Assembly (NCBI RefSeq): GCF_036226605.1
Contig: NZ_CP109000.1
Location: 496,001-560,000, forward strand
Reading direction: 5' to 3'
Source: Streptomyces sp. NBC_00704
GTDB lineage: Bacteria; Actinomycetota; Actinomycetes; Streptomycetales; Streptomycetaceae
DNA: 64,000 nt
Shown: piece after piece, positions 44,160-52,037 of the stretch
How the letters are laid out: each line of letters opens with the position of its first letter
How positions within the stretch are numbered: the first letter of the stretch is position 1
The notes under the pieces: model-generated
What the model saw: only the letters and a program-made list of their open reading frames with translations
What the model was told of the DNA's origin: nothing
Database searches by the model: none
Translations under genes and position numbers: made by a program

Positions 44160-44963
44160 TCACGGCACCTCGTCGGCCTGCGGCATCTCCCCGGCCGTCC
44201 TGGTCACGTCGATCACCGAGAAGTTCGCGCCCTGCGGGTCGCTGAGGGCCGCGAACCGGCCGAACGGCGTGTCCATGGGGCCGAACCGCAGCACACCGCC
44301 CTGCCGGGCGGCCCGCGCCACCGCTTCGTCGCAGTCGTCGACGGTGAAGTAGACGTTGACGTACGGCGGCACCTCGGGCGGGAACTCCTCCCCCATCCGC
44401 ATGCGGCCGAGCACGGTGTCGCCGCCGATCTCGAACATGCGGAAGTCGACGGCGTCGTCCCGCATCTGCTTGGCCTTGTACGGGAAGACGGCCGGGAGGA
44501 ACGCGTCCGTCTTCTCGGGCTCGCGGGTGAAGACCTCGGCCCAGCAGAACGCGCCGGGCTGCTCGGGCGGGGCCTCGAAGCCCTCGTGGACGCCCGCCTG
44601 CCACACCCCGAACACCGCGCCGCCCGGTTCGCGGCCCAGGCACATCGTGCCGAACTCGCCGACCTGCATCGGCTCCATCAGCACCTCGCCGCCGTGCTCA
44701 CGGATCCTGGCCGCGGTCGCGGCGGCGTCCGGGGAGGCGAGGTACAGGCACCACTGGGACTGCCCTTCCTGACCGGGCATCGGCGGGACGACGGCGGCCA
44801 CCGCCTTGCCGTCGACGTAGGCCTGGGTGTAGTTCCCGTACTCCGACGTCGCCTCGCCGAAGGTCCAGCCGAGGACGTCGCCGTAGAACCTCTTGGCGCC
44901 CTCCACGTCGCTGAACATCGCGTCGGCCCAGCAAGGGGCCCCCTCTGGTCGTACGGCCATCAC
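44160..44963 (-). CDS. Double-domain VOC family protein
   Basis: A 267-residue protein with two VOC/glyoxalase domains, the first starting WADAMFSDVEGAKRFYGDVL and the second FCWAEVFTREPEKTDAFL; each ends in the usual Gly/Phe strand (GAVFGVWQAG and GANFSVIDVT). This is the actinomycete glyoxalase/hydroxylase type represented by Streptomyces CFP30-like proteins as I recall. Function unknown. AGGAGG lies before adjacent GTG (44963) and ATG (44960) starts. Confidence 0.88.
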   Translation of the reverse strand: MMAVRPEGAPCWADAMFSDVEGAKRFYGDVLGWTFGEATSEYGNYTQAYVDGKAVAAVVPPMPGQEGQSQWCLYLASPDAAATAARIREHGGEVLMEPMQVGEFGTMCLGREPGGAVFGVWQAGVHEGFEAPPEQPGAFCWAEVFTREPEKTDAFLPAVFPYKAKQMRDDAVDFRMFEIGGDTVLGRMRMGEEFPPEVPPYVNVYFTVDDCDEAVARAARQGGVLRFGPMDTPFGRFAALSDPQGANFSVIDVTRTAGEMPQADEVP

Positions 44964-45198
44964 GACGGCCCTCCTGATGAGACGGACACGGAACGGTGCG
45001 GTGGAGACAGGACGGGGATGCCGCGCGGCCGACGGCGGGGTGCGGCGGGGCCGGTCCGGGTTCTCACGCTAGCCATCCGGCCCCCGGCCCGCGCGTCGAG
45101 CACACGGGCCGCCGACGGGCGCCGGCGGGCGACGGGGGCGGGCGCGGGCGGGGCCGGGCCGTGAATTCGCTGGACGGCGGGTCGGCCGGACTCGTCCA

Positions 45199-46146
45199 AT
45201 GGGGTGCGTGTGCGCCGCTGTGAAGAAGATGCGTCCGGACGAGGTCGACCTCGACTCCGAACTGGTGAGCCGGCTCGTCGCCGCCCAGTTCCCGCGCTGG
45301 GCCGGGCTGCCCGTGCGGCGGCTGGCCTCCTCCGGCACGGAGAACGCGATGTTCCGGCTGGGCGACGACAAGGTGGTGCGACTGCCCCGCCATCCCGGCG
45401 CGGTCGAGAGCGTGGGACACGAGCAGCAGTGGCTGACCCGGCTCGGGCCCGCGCTGCCGGTGGCCGCGCCGCAGCCGCTCGCGCGGGGCGGCCCGGGAGA
45501 GGGGTTCGCCTGGCCGTGGTCGGTCTACCGCTGGCTGGACGGCCGCAACCCGGTCGCGGGCGCCCTGGACCGGCCGCTGACGCTGGCGGCGGAACTGGCG
45601 GCGTTCGTCACCGCGCTGCGCGGGATCGACGCGCGGGGCGGGCCGCCCAACAGCCGGGGCGTTCCCCTGGCCGAGCGGGACGGGCCGACCCGCGACGCCC
45701 TCGCCCGGCTCACCGGACGGATCGACGTCGACGCGGTCACCGCCCTGTGGGAGGAGGCGCTGCGGACGCCCGGGCACGCGGGGCCGCCCGTGTGGGCCCA
45801 CGGGGACCTCTCCCCCGGGAACGTGCTGGTCCGGGACGGGCGGCTCAGCGCGGTGATCGACTTCGGCGTCGCCGGCGTCGGCGACCCGGCCGTCGATCTG
45901 ATCGTCGCGTGGAACCTGCTGCCCGCCCCGGCGCGCGGCGCGTTCCGCGCGGCCGTGGGCGCGGACGACGCCGAGTGGGCGCGCGGCCGGGGCTGGGCGC
46001 TGTCGATCTCGCTCATCCAGCTGCCGTACTACTGGGAGACCAACCCGGCGCTCGCGGAGAACTCCCGGCATGTGATCCGCGAGATCCTGGCCGAGGCCCG
46101 AACGGCCGACGCGCCCTACGCGCCCGGCTGTTCGGCGCCCTCGTAG
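45199..46146 (+). CDS. Aminoglycoside phosphotransferase-family kinase
   Basis: A 315-residue APH-fold small-molecule kinase. The catalytic loop is WAHGDLSPGNVLV (Asp near residue 202) and the metal motif is VIDFGVAGVGDP. The N-terminal lobe has a nucleotide Lys in DDKVVRLP region (weakly conserved). Most chromosomal members are not antibiotic-resistance enzymes; the substrate is unknown. The start is uncertain: ATG at 45199 or an internal ATG at MRPDE. Its last 31 bases overlap the end of the convergent VOC gene. Confidence 0.88.
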   Translation: MGCVCAAVKKMRPDEVDLDSELVSRLVAAQFPRWAGLPVRRLASSGTENAMFRLGDDKVVRLPRHPGAVESVGHEQQWLTRLGPALPVAAPQPLARGGPGEGFAWPWSVYRWLDGRNPVAGALDRPLTLAAELAAFVTALRGIDARGGPPNSRGVPLAERDGPTRDALARLTGRIDVDAVTALWEEALRTPGHAGPPVWAHGDLSPGNVLVRDGRLSAVIDFGVAGVGDPAVDLIVAWNLLPAPARGAFRAAVGADDAEWARGRGWALSISLIQLPYYWETNPALAENSRHVIREILAEARTADAPYAPGCSAPS

Positions 46147-46613
46147 GCCCTGCGCAGGGCGGCGACGTCGAGCTTGCCCATGGCGTACATCGCCCGGGTG
46201 GTGCGGGCGGCCTTCTCGGGGTCGGGGTCGCTGATCATCTCGATCACCCCGTCCGGGACGACCTGCCAGGACAGGCCGTACCGGTCCTTCAGCCAGCCGC
46301 ACGGGCCGGGCTCGCCGCCGTTCTCGGTGAGCTTGGCCCAGTAGTGGTCGACCTCCTCCTGGTCCGCGCAGTGGATCTGGAAGGAGATCGCCTCGCTGAA
46401 GGTGAACTGCGGGCCGCCGTTGATCCCGACGAACTTCTGTCCGTTGGCCGTGAACTCCACGGCCAGCACGGAGCCGGCCGGGCCGGGACCGGCCTCGTTG
46501 TAGCGGCCGATGCTGCCGATCGAGGAGTTCTTGAAGATCGAGACGTAGTAGTGGGCGGCTTCCTCGGCCTGGCCGTCGAACCAGAGACACGTGGTGAATC
46601 CGTCGGTGGTCAT
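46116..46613 (-). CDS. PhnB/3-demethylubiquinone-like VOC protein
   Basis: A 165-residue protein of the PhnB-like branch of the VOC superfamily. The signature CLWFDGQAEEAAHYYVSIF opens it, followed by FTANGQKFVGINGGPQFTFS and CGWLKDRYGLSWQVVPDG, all typical of this family. Function is generally unknown. AGGAGG is six bases before the ATG at 46613; the longer open frame upstream is not translated. The 3' end overlaps the convergent APH-like gene by 31 bases. It is divergent from clpP3. Confidence 0.9.
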   Translation of the reverse strand: MTTDGFTTCLWFDGQAEEAAHYYVSIFKNSSIGSIGRYNEAGPGPAGSVLAVEFTANGQKFVGINGGPQFTFSEAISFQIHCADQEEVDHYWAKLTENGGEPGPCGWLKDRYGLSWQVVPDGVIEMISDPDPEKAARTTRAMYAMGKLDVAALRRAYEGAEQPGA

Positions 46614-46642
46614 CGAATACCTCCTGGGCGTGTGACGCGGTC

Positions 46643-46684
46643 GGTCTGGGTTGTCCGGTCTGGGGTGTCCGGTCTGGGGTGTCG
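46643..46684. repeat. Three 14-bp tandem repeats
   Basis: GGTCTGGGTTGTCC, GGTCTGGGGTGTCC and GGTCTGGGGTGTCG lie head to tail at 46643-46656, 46657-46670 and 46671-46684, between the VOC gene start and the clpP3 operator. Spacing of 14 bases does not match one helical turn. They may be neutral or bind a regulator of the leftward gene. Confidence 0.8.
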
Positions 46685-46776
46685 ACTCCGGCAGGCCCGA
46701 AAACTCATCGGTCGACGGCCGGGGCGCGTTCTCCCCGGCCCTCGGCGCAACGCCTGCGGGCGGCGCGGGCGGGGGC

Positions 46777-46806
46777 TCTGCCCGCAGCGAATCTGCCGCG
46801 GGCAGA
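46777..46806 (+). promoter_or_regulatory. PopR-type operator of the clpP3-clpP4 operon
   Basis: TCTGCC-GCG-GGCAGA at 46792-46806 is a perfect 6-3-6 palindrome, 72 bases upstream of the clpP3 start. As I recall, the Streptomyces lividans PopR site upstream of clpP3 has this TCTGCC-N3-GGCAGA form. A third TCTGCC half-site lies at 46777-46782, and TCTGCCCGC (46777-46785) also pairs with GCGGGCAGA (46798-46806). The PopR-like gene sits at the other end of the operon. Confidence 0.8.
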
Positions 46807-46878
46807 GAAACGGCCTCCGGGCCCGGTTCCCGGTCGACAGTGGAGCCGACGGCATCCGCGCCACGACGAGGAGAACCG

Positions 46879-47517
46879 ATGACTCCACTCACCACGTTCG
46901 CCCCCCGGGCCGAGGAGGGCGACACGGCGCCCACCCGGTTCGACGACCAGCTGGCCGCCCAGTTGCTCGGACGACGCATCGTCCTGCTCGGCACCCAGGT
47001 CGACGAGGTCTCCGCGAACCGGGTCTGCTCCCAGCTGCTGATCCTGTCGGCCGAGGACCCGCGTACCGACATCAGCCTGTACATCAACAGTCCGGGCGGA
47101 TCGGTGCACGCCGGGCTGGCGATCTACGACACGATGCAGCTGATCCCCAACGACGTCTCGACCCTCGCCATGGGGTTCGCGGCCAGCATGGGCCAGTTCC
47201 TGCTGAGCGTCGGCGCGCCCGGCAAGCGGTACGCGCTGCCCAACGCGCGGGTCATGATGCACCAGCCGTCGGCCGGGATCGGCGGCACCACCGCGGACAT
47301 CGAGATCCAGGCCGAGAACCTGGAGTTCACCAAGCGGACCATCGAGCGGATCACCGCCGAGCACACCGGCCAGTCCCCGGAGACCATCTCCCGCGACGGG
47401 GACCGCGACCGCTGGTTCACGGCCGAGCAGGCCAGGGAGTACGGCATGGTGGACCGGGTCGTGGAGTCCCTCGCGGACGTCCAGCCCACCGCCTCCAAGC
47501 GACGGATGGGGCTGTGA
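46879..47517 (+). CDS. clpP3: ATP-dependent Clp protease proteolytic subunit ClpP3
   Basis: A 212-residue ClpP serine protease subunit with a short N-terminal extension. The triad is complete: Ser103 ([11 protein letters not shown]), His128 (MMHQPSAG) and Asp173 ([11 protein letters not shown]). SPGGSVHAG is the oxyanion/strand motif. ClpP subunits form tetradecamers that degrade proteins unfolded by ClpX or ClpC. Name assigned because it is followed one base later by a second clpP and then a PopR-like gene, the arrangement of the clpP3-clpP4 operon. GAGGAG precedes the ATG. A PopR-type operator lies upstream. Confidence 0.93.
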   Translation: MTPLTTFAPRAEEGDTAPTRFDDQLAAQLLGRRIVLLGTQVDEVSANRVCSQLLILSAEDPRTDISLYINSPGGSVHAGLAIYDTMQLIPNDVSTLAMGFAASMGQFLLSVGAPGKRYALPNARVMMHQPSAGIGGTTADIEIQAENLEFTKRTIERITAEHTGQSPETISRDGDRDRWFTAEQAREYGMVDRVVESLADVQPTASKRRMGL

Positions 47518-47518
47518 C

Positions 47519-48121
47519 ATGGGGACCTACACGATTCCGAACGTCGTCGAGCGCACCCCGCAGGGCGAACGGTCCTACGACGTGTTCAGCCGGCTGCTGT
47601 CCGAGCGGATCATCTTCATCGGCACGGAGATCGACGACGGCGTCGCCAACGTCGTCATCGCGCAACTGCTCCATCTGGAGTCGTCGGCCCCGGAGAGCGA
47701 GATCGCGATCTACCTCAACTCCCCCGGCGGCTCGTTCACCTCGCTGATGGCGATCTACGACACGATGACGTACGTGCAGGCCCCGATCTCGACGTTCTGC
47801 GTCGGGCAGGCGGCCTCGACGGCGGCCGTGCTGCTCGCGGGCGGGGACCCAGGCCGGCGGTTCGTGCTGGAGCACGCGCGCGTGCTGCTCGGGCAGCCCG
47901 CGAGCGGCGGGCGGCAGGGCACGGTGTCGGACCTGGCGTTGCAGGCCAAGGAGATGGTCCGCATCCGCGCCCAGGTGGAGGAGGTGCTGGCCCGGCACAC
48001 CCGCCACGACATCACGACGCTGCGCGCCGACATGGACCGCGACAAGGTGTTCACCGCCGAGGAGGCGGTGGCCTACGGGCTCGCCGACGAGGTGGTGAGC
48101 CGGCGTCTCGCCAAGGTGTGA
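47519..48121 (+). CDS. clpP4: Clp protease subunit ClpP4, catalytic His replaced
   Basis: A 200-residue ClpP homologue one base after clpP3. It has the nucleophile Ser100 ([11 protein letters not shown]) and the SPGGSFTSL strand, and Asp171 in [10 protein letters not shown], but the catalytic His is missing: where ClpP3 has MMHQPSAG it reads LLGQPASGG, with Gly125 in place of His. It is therefore probably inactive by itself and may work as a structural or regulatory ring paired with ClpP3. The rest of the fold is well kept, so it is not decaying. Confidence 0.92.
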   Translation: MGTYTIPNVVERTPQGERSYDVFSRLLSERIIFIGTEIDDGVANVVIAQLLHLESSAPESEIAIYLNSPGGSFTSLMAIYDTMTYVQAPISTFCVGQAASTAAVLLAGGDPGRRFVLEHARVLLGQPASGGRQGTVSDLALQAKEMVRIRAQVEEVLARHTRHDITTLRADMDRDKVFTAEEAVAYGLADEVVSRRLAKV

Positions 48122-48142
48122 GACGCCGGCCCCGGGAACGCG

Positions 48143-48580
48143 TCAGGCGGCCAGGCAGAGCCCGTCGTGCGAGGAGGCGGGCGTCGTGCGGCTTCGCACG
48201 GGATGCCGGCCGGCGAGCCTGATCAGCTCGCCCTGGGCCCGGGTCAGCAGGTCGCCCAGGCTCAGGCCGAGGGCCTGGGCGGCGGCCGCGAGGACCTCCG
48301 AGGAGGCTTCCTTGCGGCCGCGCTCGACCTCCGAGAGGTAGGGCAGGGAGATGCGGGCGGCGTCGGCGACGTCCTTGAGCGTGCGCTCCTGCGCCTGGCG
48401 CTCGCGGCGCAGGACGTCCCCGATCAGGTCCCGCCACAGGGGCTCCCGGACGGCGGGCCGGGAGGCGGCCGGAACGGGGGCGGGCGCGGAGGCCGGGACG
48501 TGTGGCCGGGCGGAGGGCGGGCGCAACGGGATCACCCGTGCGCGGTCCGGTCGGCGGCTGCTCACCTCTTGATTGCTCAC
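48143..48580 (-). CDS. popR: XRE-family activator PopR-like
   Basis: A 145-residue regulator. Residues 1-50 are Arg/Pro/Ala-rich. The helix-turn-helix lies at about 55-115 (RTLKDVADAARISLPYLSEV then ERGRKEASSEVLAAAAQALG), the ClgR/PopR type. The tail ends CLAA; as I recall, PopR and ClgR are degraded by ClpP through a terminal Ala-Ala, so this end fits feedback control by the protease. It is convergent with clpP3-clpP4, and the TCTGCC palindrome upstream of clpP3 is the probable target. The GTG at 48580 appears leaderless; GTG at 48565 is an alternative start. Confidence 0.88.
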   Translation of the reverse strand: MSNQEVSSRRPDRARVIPLRPPSARPHVPASAPAPVPAASRPAVREPLWRDLIGDVLRRERQAQERTLKDVADAARISLPYLSEVERGRKEASSEVLAAAAQALGLSLGDLLTRAQGELIRLAGRHPVRSRTTPASSHDGLCLAA

Positions 48581-48614
48581 CTCTCAAGCCTAGGAGGGCC
48601 GGTGGGTCCCGCAA
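48581..48614 (-). promoter_or_regulatory. Leaderless popR promoter
   Basis: On the minus strand TTGCGG (plus coordinates 48609-48614) and TAGGCT (48587-48592) are 16 bases apart, and the G of the GTG start at 48580 is seven bases beyond the -10, so transcription would begin at the start codon. The 11-base direct repeat TGCTCACCTCT at 48559-48569 and 48574-48584 overlaps the start and may be an additional control site. Confidence 0.55.
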
Positions 48615-48636
48615 GGGTGCGGTGTTGCGCCCTCGG

Positions 48637-48719
48637 TGGAATCCGCCGGGCCCCGGCGCGGGAGATCCGCCGGGCCTGGGGCGGGAGTCCGCCGGGCCTG
48701 GGCGGGAGATCCACGGGGG
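48637..48719. repeat. Degenerate 21-23-bp repeats between popR and the sigma gene
   Basis: About three and a half imperfect copies of a unit like GGAGATCCGCCGGGCCTGGG lie in tandem between the divergent popR and sigma factor genes. Unit length drifts from 21 to 23 bases, and the last copy is cut short. No palindrome accompanies them. Confidence 0.65.
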
Positions 48720-48864
48720 TGGTCTCCCGCCCCGAATTCGCCCCCGTCCGCGTGCATGGGTCCGCGAGGAGCGGGTACCCGCCACCTGAACGGGCGTGCA
48801 CACGGGTGTTCGCTCACGGACCGAGAGCAACAGACGTCGAACCGTGACTGTCGAGGGAGAGACC

Positions 48865-49752
48865 ATGCAGACCGCCGTGAACCGGTCGGAGGCAGAGGTC
48901 GTCGAGGGCGGCGCCGGTGCGAGCACGGACGGCGCGCCGCTGCCGGGCATCGAGGAGCCCCGCAGCATCGCCCCGCGCGACGCCCGCGAACTGTCCCGGC
49001 AGTTCTTCCAGCGACTCGCGGTGCTCGAAGAGGGCACGCACGAATACCAGTACGCGCGCAACACGCTCATCGAGATGAACATGTCGCTGGTGCGGTTCGC
49101 GGCCGGCCGTTTCCGGGGCCGCGGGGACGACATGGACGACATCGTCCAGACCGGGATGATCGGCCTGATCAAGGCCATCGACCGGTTCGAGGTGGCCCGC
49201 GAGGTCGAGTTCACGTCGTTCGCGGTCCCCTACATCGTCGGCGAGATCAAGCGGTTCTTCCGGGACACGACGTGGGCGGTCCACGTGCCGCGCCGGCTCC
49301 AGGAGCTGCGCGTCGAGCTGGCCAAGGCGCGCGAAGAGCTGGCCAGCCGCCTCGACCGGGAGCCCACGGTGGCCGAGCTGGCCACGCTGATGAACATCGC
49401 CGAGGCCCAGGTCGTCGAGGCCCAGATCGCCGCCAACGGCTACAACTCCTCCTCCCTCGACGCCGCGCTCACCGGCGACGGCCCGGAGAACGGCGAGTCG
49501 GTCCTCGCCGACTTCATCGGCGTGGAGGAAGAGGGACTGCGCCTCGTCGAGGACTACCACTCGCTGGCCCCCCTCATGGCCGAGCTGAGCGAGCGCGACC
49601 GGCAGATCATCCACATGCGGTTCGTGGAGGAGGCCACCCAGGCGGAGATCGGCGAGCGGCTGGGCTGCTCCCAGATGCACGTCTCCCGCCTGATCAAGCG
49701 GATCATCGCCCGGTTGCGCGAGGGCATGCTGGGCGAGATGGGCTGCGCCTGA
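48865..49752 (+). CDS. SigB/SigF-family RNA polymerase sigma factor
   Basis: A 295-residue sigma factor with regions 2, 3 and 4. Region 2 reads SLVRFAAGRFRGRGDDMDD, GLIKAIDRFEVAREVEF and IVGEIKRFFRDTTW; region 3 HVPRRLQELRVEL; region 4 LSERDRQIIHMRFVEEATQA and QMHVSRLIKRI. The N-terminal 50 residues are acidic. This is the stress/differentiation SigB/F/G group, of which Streptomyces has several, so a specific name is not assigned. GGAG lies just upstream of the ATG at 48865. An RsbW-like gene is found 300 bases downstream on the other strand. Confidence 0.94.
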   Translation: MQTAVNRSEAEVVEGGAGASTDGAPLPGIEEPRSIAPRDARELSRQFFQRLAVLEEGTHEYQYARNTLIEMNMSLVRFAAGRFRGRGDDMDDIVQTGMIGLIKAIDRFEVAREVEFTSFAVPYIVGEIKRFFRDTTWAVHVPRRLQELRVELAKAREELASRLDREPTVAELATLMNIAEAQVVEAQIAANGYNSSSLDAALTGDGPENGESVLADFIGVEEEGLRLVEDYHSLAPLMAELSERDRQIIHMRFVEEATQAEIGERLGCSQMHVSRLIKRIIARLREGMLGEMGCA

Positions 49753-49849
49753 CGGCGTGACGGCGGCCGTGTCCGGCCCGACGGCCACGACCGCCGTACT
49801 GAGCGCCGGGGAAGCGCCATCAGCCGTTTTCTGGAAGACGCCGACCTGA

Positions 49850-50050
49850 CCTGCACGGGGTCCGCTCGACGAGCGGTACCTGCTCGACAAGGGCCCGCTC
49901 GGCGAAAACGGCCCCGACGGGGTCCGGGGCGGCGAGGGCCAGGTCTGCGAGGGCGACGAGCACAGGTTCGTCGGCATGCCGCGGCGCGGCGTGCGGGAGT
50001 GGATCTGCTGGAGTGGACCGGTGTGGGGCGGGGCCGCCCCACCGGCCTGA
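49850..50050 (+). pseudogene. Possible remnant of a Ser/Thr kinase N-terminus
   Basis: Translation from about 49865 reads LDERYLLDKGPLGENGPDG then RGGEGQVCEGDEHRFVG, which resembles the glycine-rich loop start of actinomycete kinases (RYLLxxGPLGxGGMGxVWxG) with an insertion, then degenerates and stops at 50050. There is no start codon or rest of the kinase. It may be chance similarity; confidence is low. Confidence 0.3.
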
Positions 50051-50512
50051 CTAGGCTTCGAGCTTCAGCACCGCGCGGACGCGCTTGCCGACCGGGACGC
50101 GCTCGGCGGTGACCTCCGCGGCCACGGCGTGCACGATCTCCAGACCGTGCCGGCCGATCCGCTCGGGGTCCTTGGGGTACCGCATGGGGAGCGCGTCGCT
50201 GCTGTCGTACACGCAGACCGTGACGGAGGAGTCCGTGCCCTCCAGTTCCAGGATGTAGGGCCCGTTGCTGTGCCGGTCGGCGTTGGTGACCAGTTCGCTG
50301 ACCACGAGCATGACCTCGCCGACCACCCGGTCGCCGGCCGTGGCACACCACTCGGTCCGCAGCTGCTCCACGAAGTGGGAGGCGAACGCGCGGGCCTCGG
50401 CTATGCAGCCAGGCTCGCCGGTGTAGTGCGCAGCCCGCCTGAGCGGTTCCACGGGTACATCGAAACCAATCGGTATCACTGCCCCGTCCAGGTGCTCGAT
50501 GTGCTCGATCAT
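50051..50512 (-). CDS. RsbW-like ATP-binding regulatory protein
   Basis: A 153-residue HATPase_c protein of the RsbW type. The N box is VVSELVTNADRHSNG, followed by VYDSSDALP and the lid GRHGLEIVHAVAA. The start at 50512 (MIEHIEH) has GAGAGA upstream; a 34-residue extension upstream in frame is unlikely. With the sigma gene at 48865 it may form a partner-switching pair, but the genes are convergent, so the link is uncertain. Confidence 0.85.
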   Translation of the reverse strand: MIEHIEHLDGAVIPIGFDVPVEPLRRAAHYTGEPGCIAEARAFASHFVEQLRTEWCATAGDRVVGEVMLVVSELVTNADRHSNGPYILELEGTDSSVTVCVYDSSDALPMRYPKDPERIGRHGLEIVHAVAAEVTAERVPVGKRVRAVLKLEA

Positions 50513-50725
50513 GCGTTTCTCTCTACGAGGCCGGACGTGCCGGACGCTGCTGTGCACCAGTGCTCGTACCCCGAGTCGCGTGGTGCAGTCCCCCTCATTT
50601 ATCACCTCCCGCACGCAACGACCATGGAGTGCCTCACATCCTGTCCGCGACCGCGGCGGGCCACTCGGGCCGCCCGGTCGGCCCGGGTGGCCCGTGCCCG
50701 GCTCGGGGGCGCGGCGCCGGGCCGG

Positions 50726-51136
50726 TCAGCCGACGGGGAGGACGAGCGCCGGCAGGGTCCGCTGCATGCGCAGCGCGTCGACCGACTCGGCGAGCAGTTC
50801 GTATTCGGTGGTGTCGTCGCTGACTGCGATGCGCACCAGCCGGCCGCCCGCCAGCTCGTCGCCCACCTGCTCCTGCCGGTCCGGGTCGGCGCACCAGGCT
50901 CGCAGCAGTGCGGGCACGTCGCGCACGGTGTCGGCGACCGGGACGAGCGCGCCCCGCGGGACGTGCCCGTCGTCCGGCTGCGGATCGAGCCGTTCGGCCA
51001 TCCAGGACGCCCGGTCCCGCAGCCACCACAGGGCGAGAGCCAGCGTCGGAGCCCGGTAGGTGCCGAGCGGTACGCCGATGCGGCGGCCGTCGCAGACGCC
51101 GTACGCGGTGACATGGCACAGGAATTCGTCGTGCAC
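50726..51136 (-). CDS. Conserved hypothetical protein (136 aa)
   Basis: No family recognised. It starts MHDEFLCHVTAYGVCDGRRI and has a helix with TLALALWWLRDRASWMAERL and an acidic C-terminal half. It is soluble and without catalytic motifs. Codon use and a good ribosome binding site (GGAG six bases before the GTG at 51136) support a real gene. It is upstream of and in the same direction as the RsbW-like gene, 213 bases away. Confidence 0.65.
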   Translation of the reverse strand: MHDEFLCHVTAYGVCDGRRIGVPLGTYRAPTLALALWWLRDRASWMAERLDPQPDDGHVPRGALVPVADTVRDVPALLRAWCADPDRQEQVGDELAGGRLVRIAVSDDTTEYELLAESVDALRMQRTLPALVLPVG

Positions 51137-51445
51137 GTCCCTCTCCCCCGGTGCTCGTTTGCCGGCGGTGCCTCGCTTTCCGTGCGGCTCCTATGACGGA
51201 ACGGTTCCCTGACGTTCGAGTATGTTCACTGCTGAAACACTGTCACCATGTCTTTTTGGCCAGTCTCTTGGCATATTCCCCCTCGATCGTGGCCGGAATG
51301 CGGCACCGGTCGGTGAGCGCTGTCATCACCCGTCGGGCAATCGACCCGCGCGTCGGACCCGGGGAAGGCCGGGGGGACCGGATCGACGCAGAGCCGGATC
51401 CCGGTTCCGACCAGTGACGACGACCTCGACGGAGGCTGATCCACC
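51137..51445. other. Intergenic region
   Basis: No gene found. 51200-51290 is relatively AT-rich (CACTGTCACCATGTCTTTTT) and probably carries the promoter of the leftward 136-aa gene. No strong palindrome or repeat was seen. Confidence 0.4.
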
Positions 51446-51829
51446 ATCTCCGCGGACACCGCACGCCACGAAAACGCCGTCGCCCGCTGCTTCGCGGCAT
51501 GGAACACCCGCCGTCCCGAGGCTTTGGCCAAGGCTGTCGACGCAGCGTGGGCGGCTGACGCCGGGTACACCGACCCTCTCGCCGACGCCGTGGGCCATGA
51601 GCCCTGTTCTCCTGGGAACTGGTGGGCGGGGACGGCGGAGCCTCTCGGCCGCAGAGTGGCGCCGGTGGCCGGATCCGACGTCATCACCCTCGACGCGTGG
51701 GGCCGGATCACGGCCGTCCTCGGATTCCTGGACCGCGTGCCGGCGGAAAGCCGAGACGCCGAAACAACAATTCCCCCGCTCCCGGAGGCCCACCCGAAAA
51801 GGGATCACCGGGAGCGGAGGAGATCGTGA
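51446..51829 (+). pseudogene. Decayed SnoaL/NTF2-like gene
   Basis: The frame from 51446 reads ARHENAVARCFAAWNTRRPE, YTDPLADAVGH, then much later AGSDVITLDAWGRITAVLGF and LDRVP, the beginning and end of a SnoaL-like protein. The start codon position, ten bases after GGAGG, is ATC instead of ATG. The middle is lost: the FSWELVGGDGG strand expected there is in another frame at about 51605-51640, so a deletion and compensating frameshifts are needed. About 50 residues of the usual fold are missing. Confidence 0.7.
51776..51817. repeat. 10-bp inverted repeat at the end of the SnoaL remnant
   Basis: CCGCTCCCGG (51776-51785) and CCGGGAGCGG (51808-51817) are perfect reverse complements with a 22-base loop. 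It may be the old terminator of the decayed gene. Confidence 0.4.
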
Positions 51830-51979
51830 GCGGCTGCGGAAACCGCCGGCGTCACAACGGGCAGGACGGCGGAAGGAACGGCGGACCGGACCGCAGAACG
51901 GAACGCTGAATGCCGAATTCGCCGCCGCCCCGCGCGGACGTCACGAACGCCCCGCCGGACAGCCGTGGATCACCAGCAG

Positions 51980-52037
51980 ATCAACCGTGGCAGCCGGGAA
52001 TCAACCGTTGATCAACCCCGTAGATCAACCGTTGATC
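51980..52037. repeat. Repeated ATCAACCGTTGAT palindromes
   Basis: ATCAAC-C-GTTGAT occurs at 52000-52012 and 52024-52036 (the second extended to 15 bases, GATCAACCGTTGATC), with a partial copy ATCAACCGTGG at 51980-51990. The second copy includes the stop codon of the leftward AKR gene at 52025. Spacing is 20 and 24 bases. They could be a terminator cluster or protein-binding sites. Confidence 0.65.

Noticed and set aside
45199..46146. Antibiotic-resistance gene (aminoglycoside phosphotransferase)
   Set aside because: The fold is right but most chromosomal APH-family proteins act on other substrates; no evidence for resistance.
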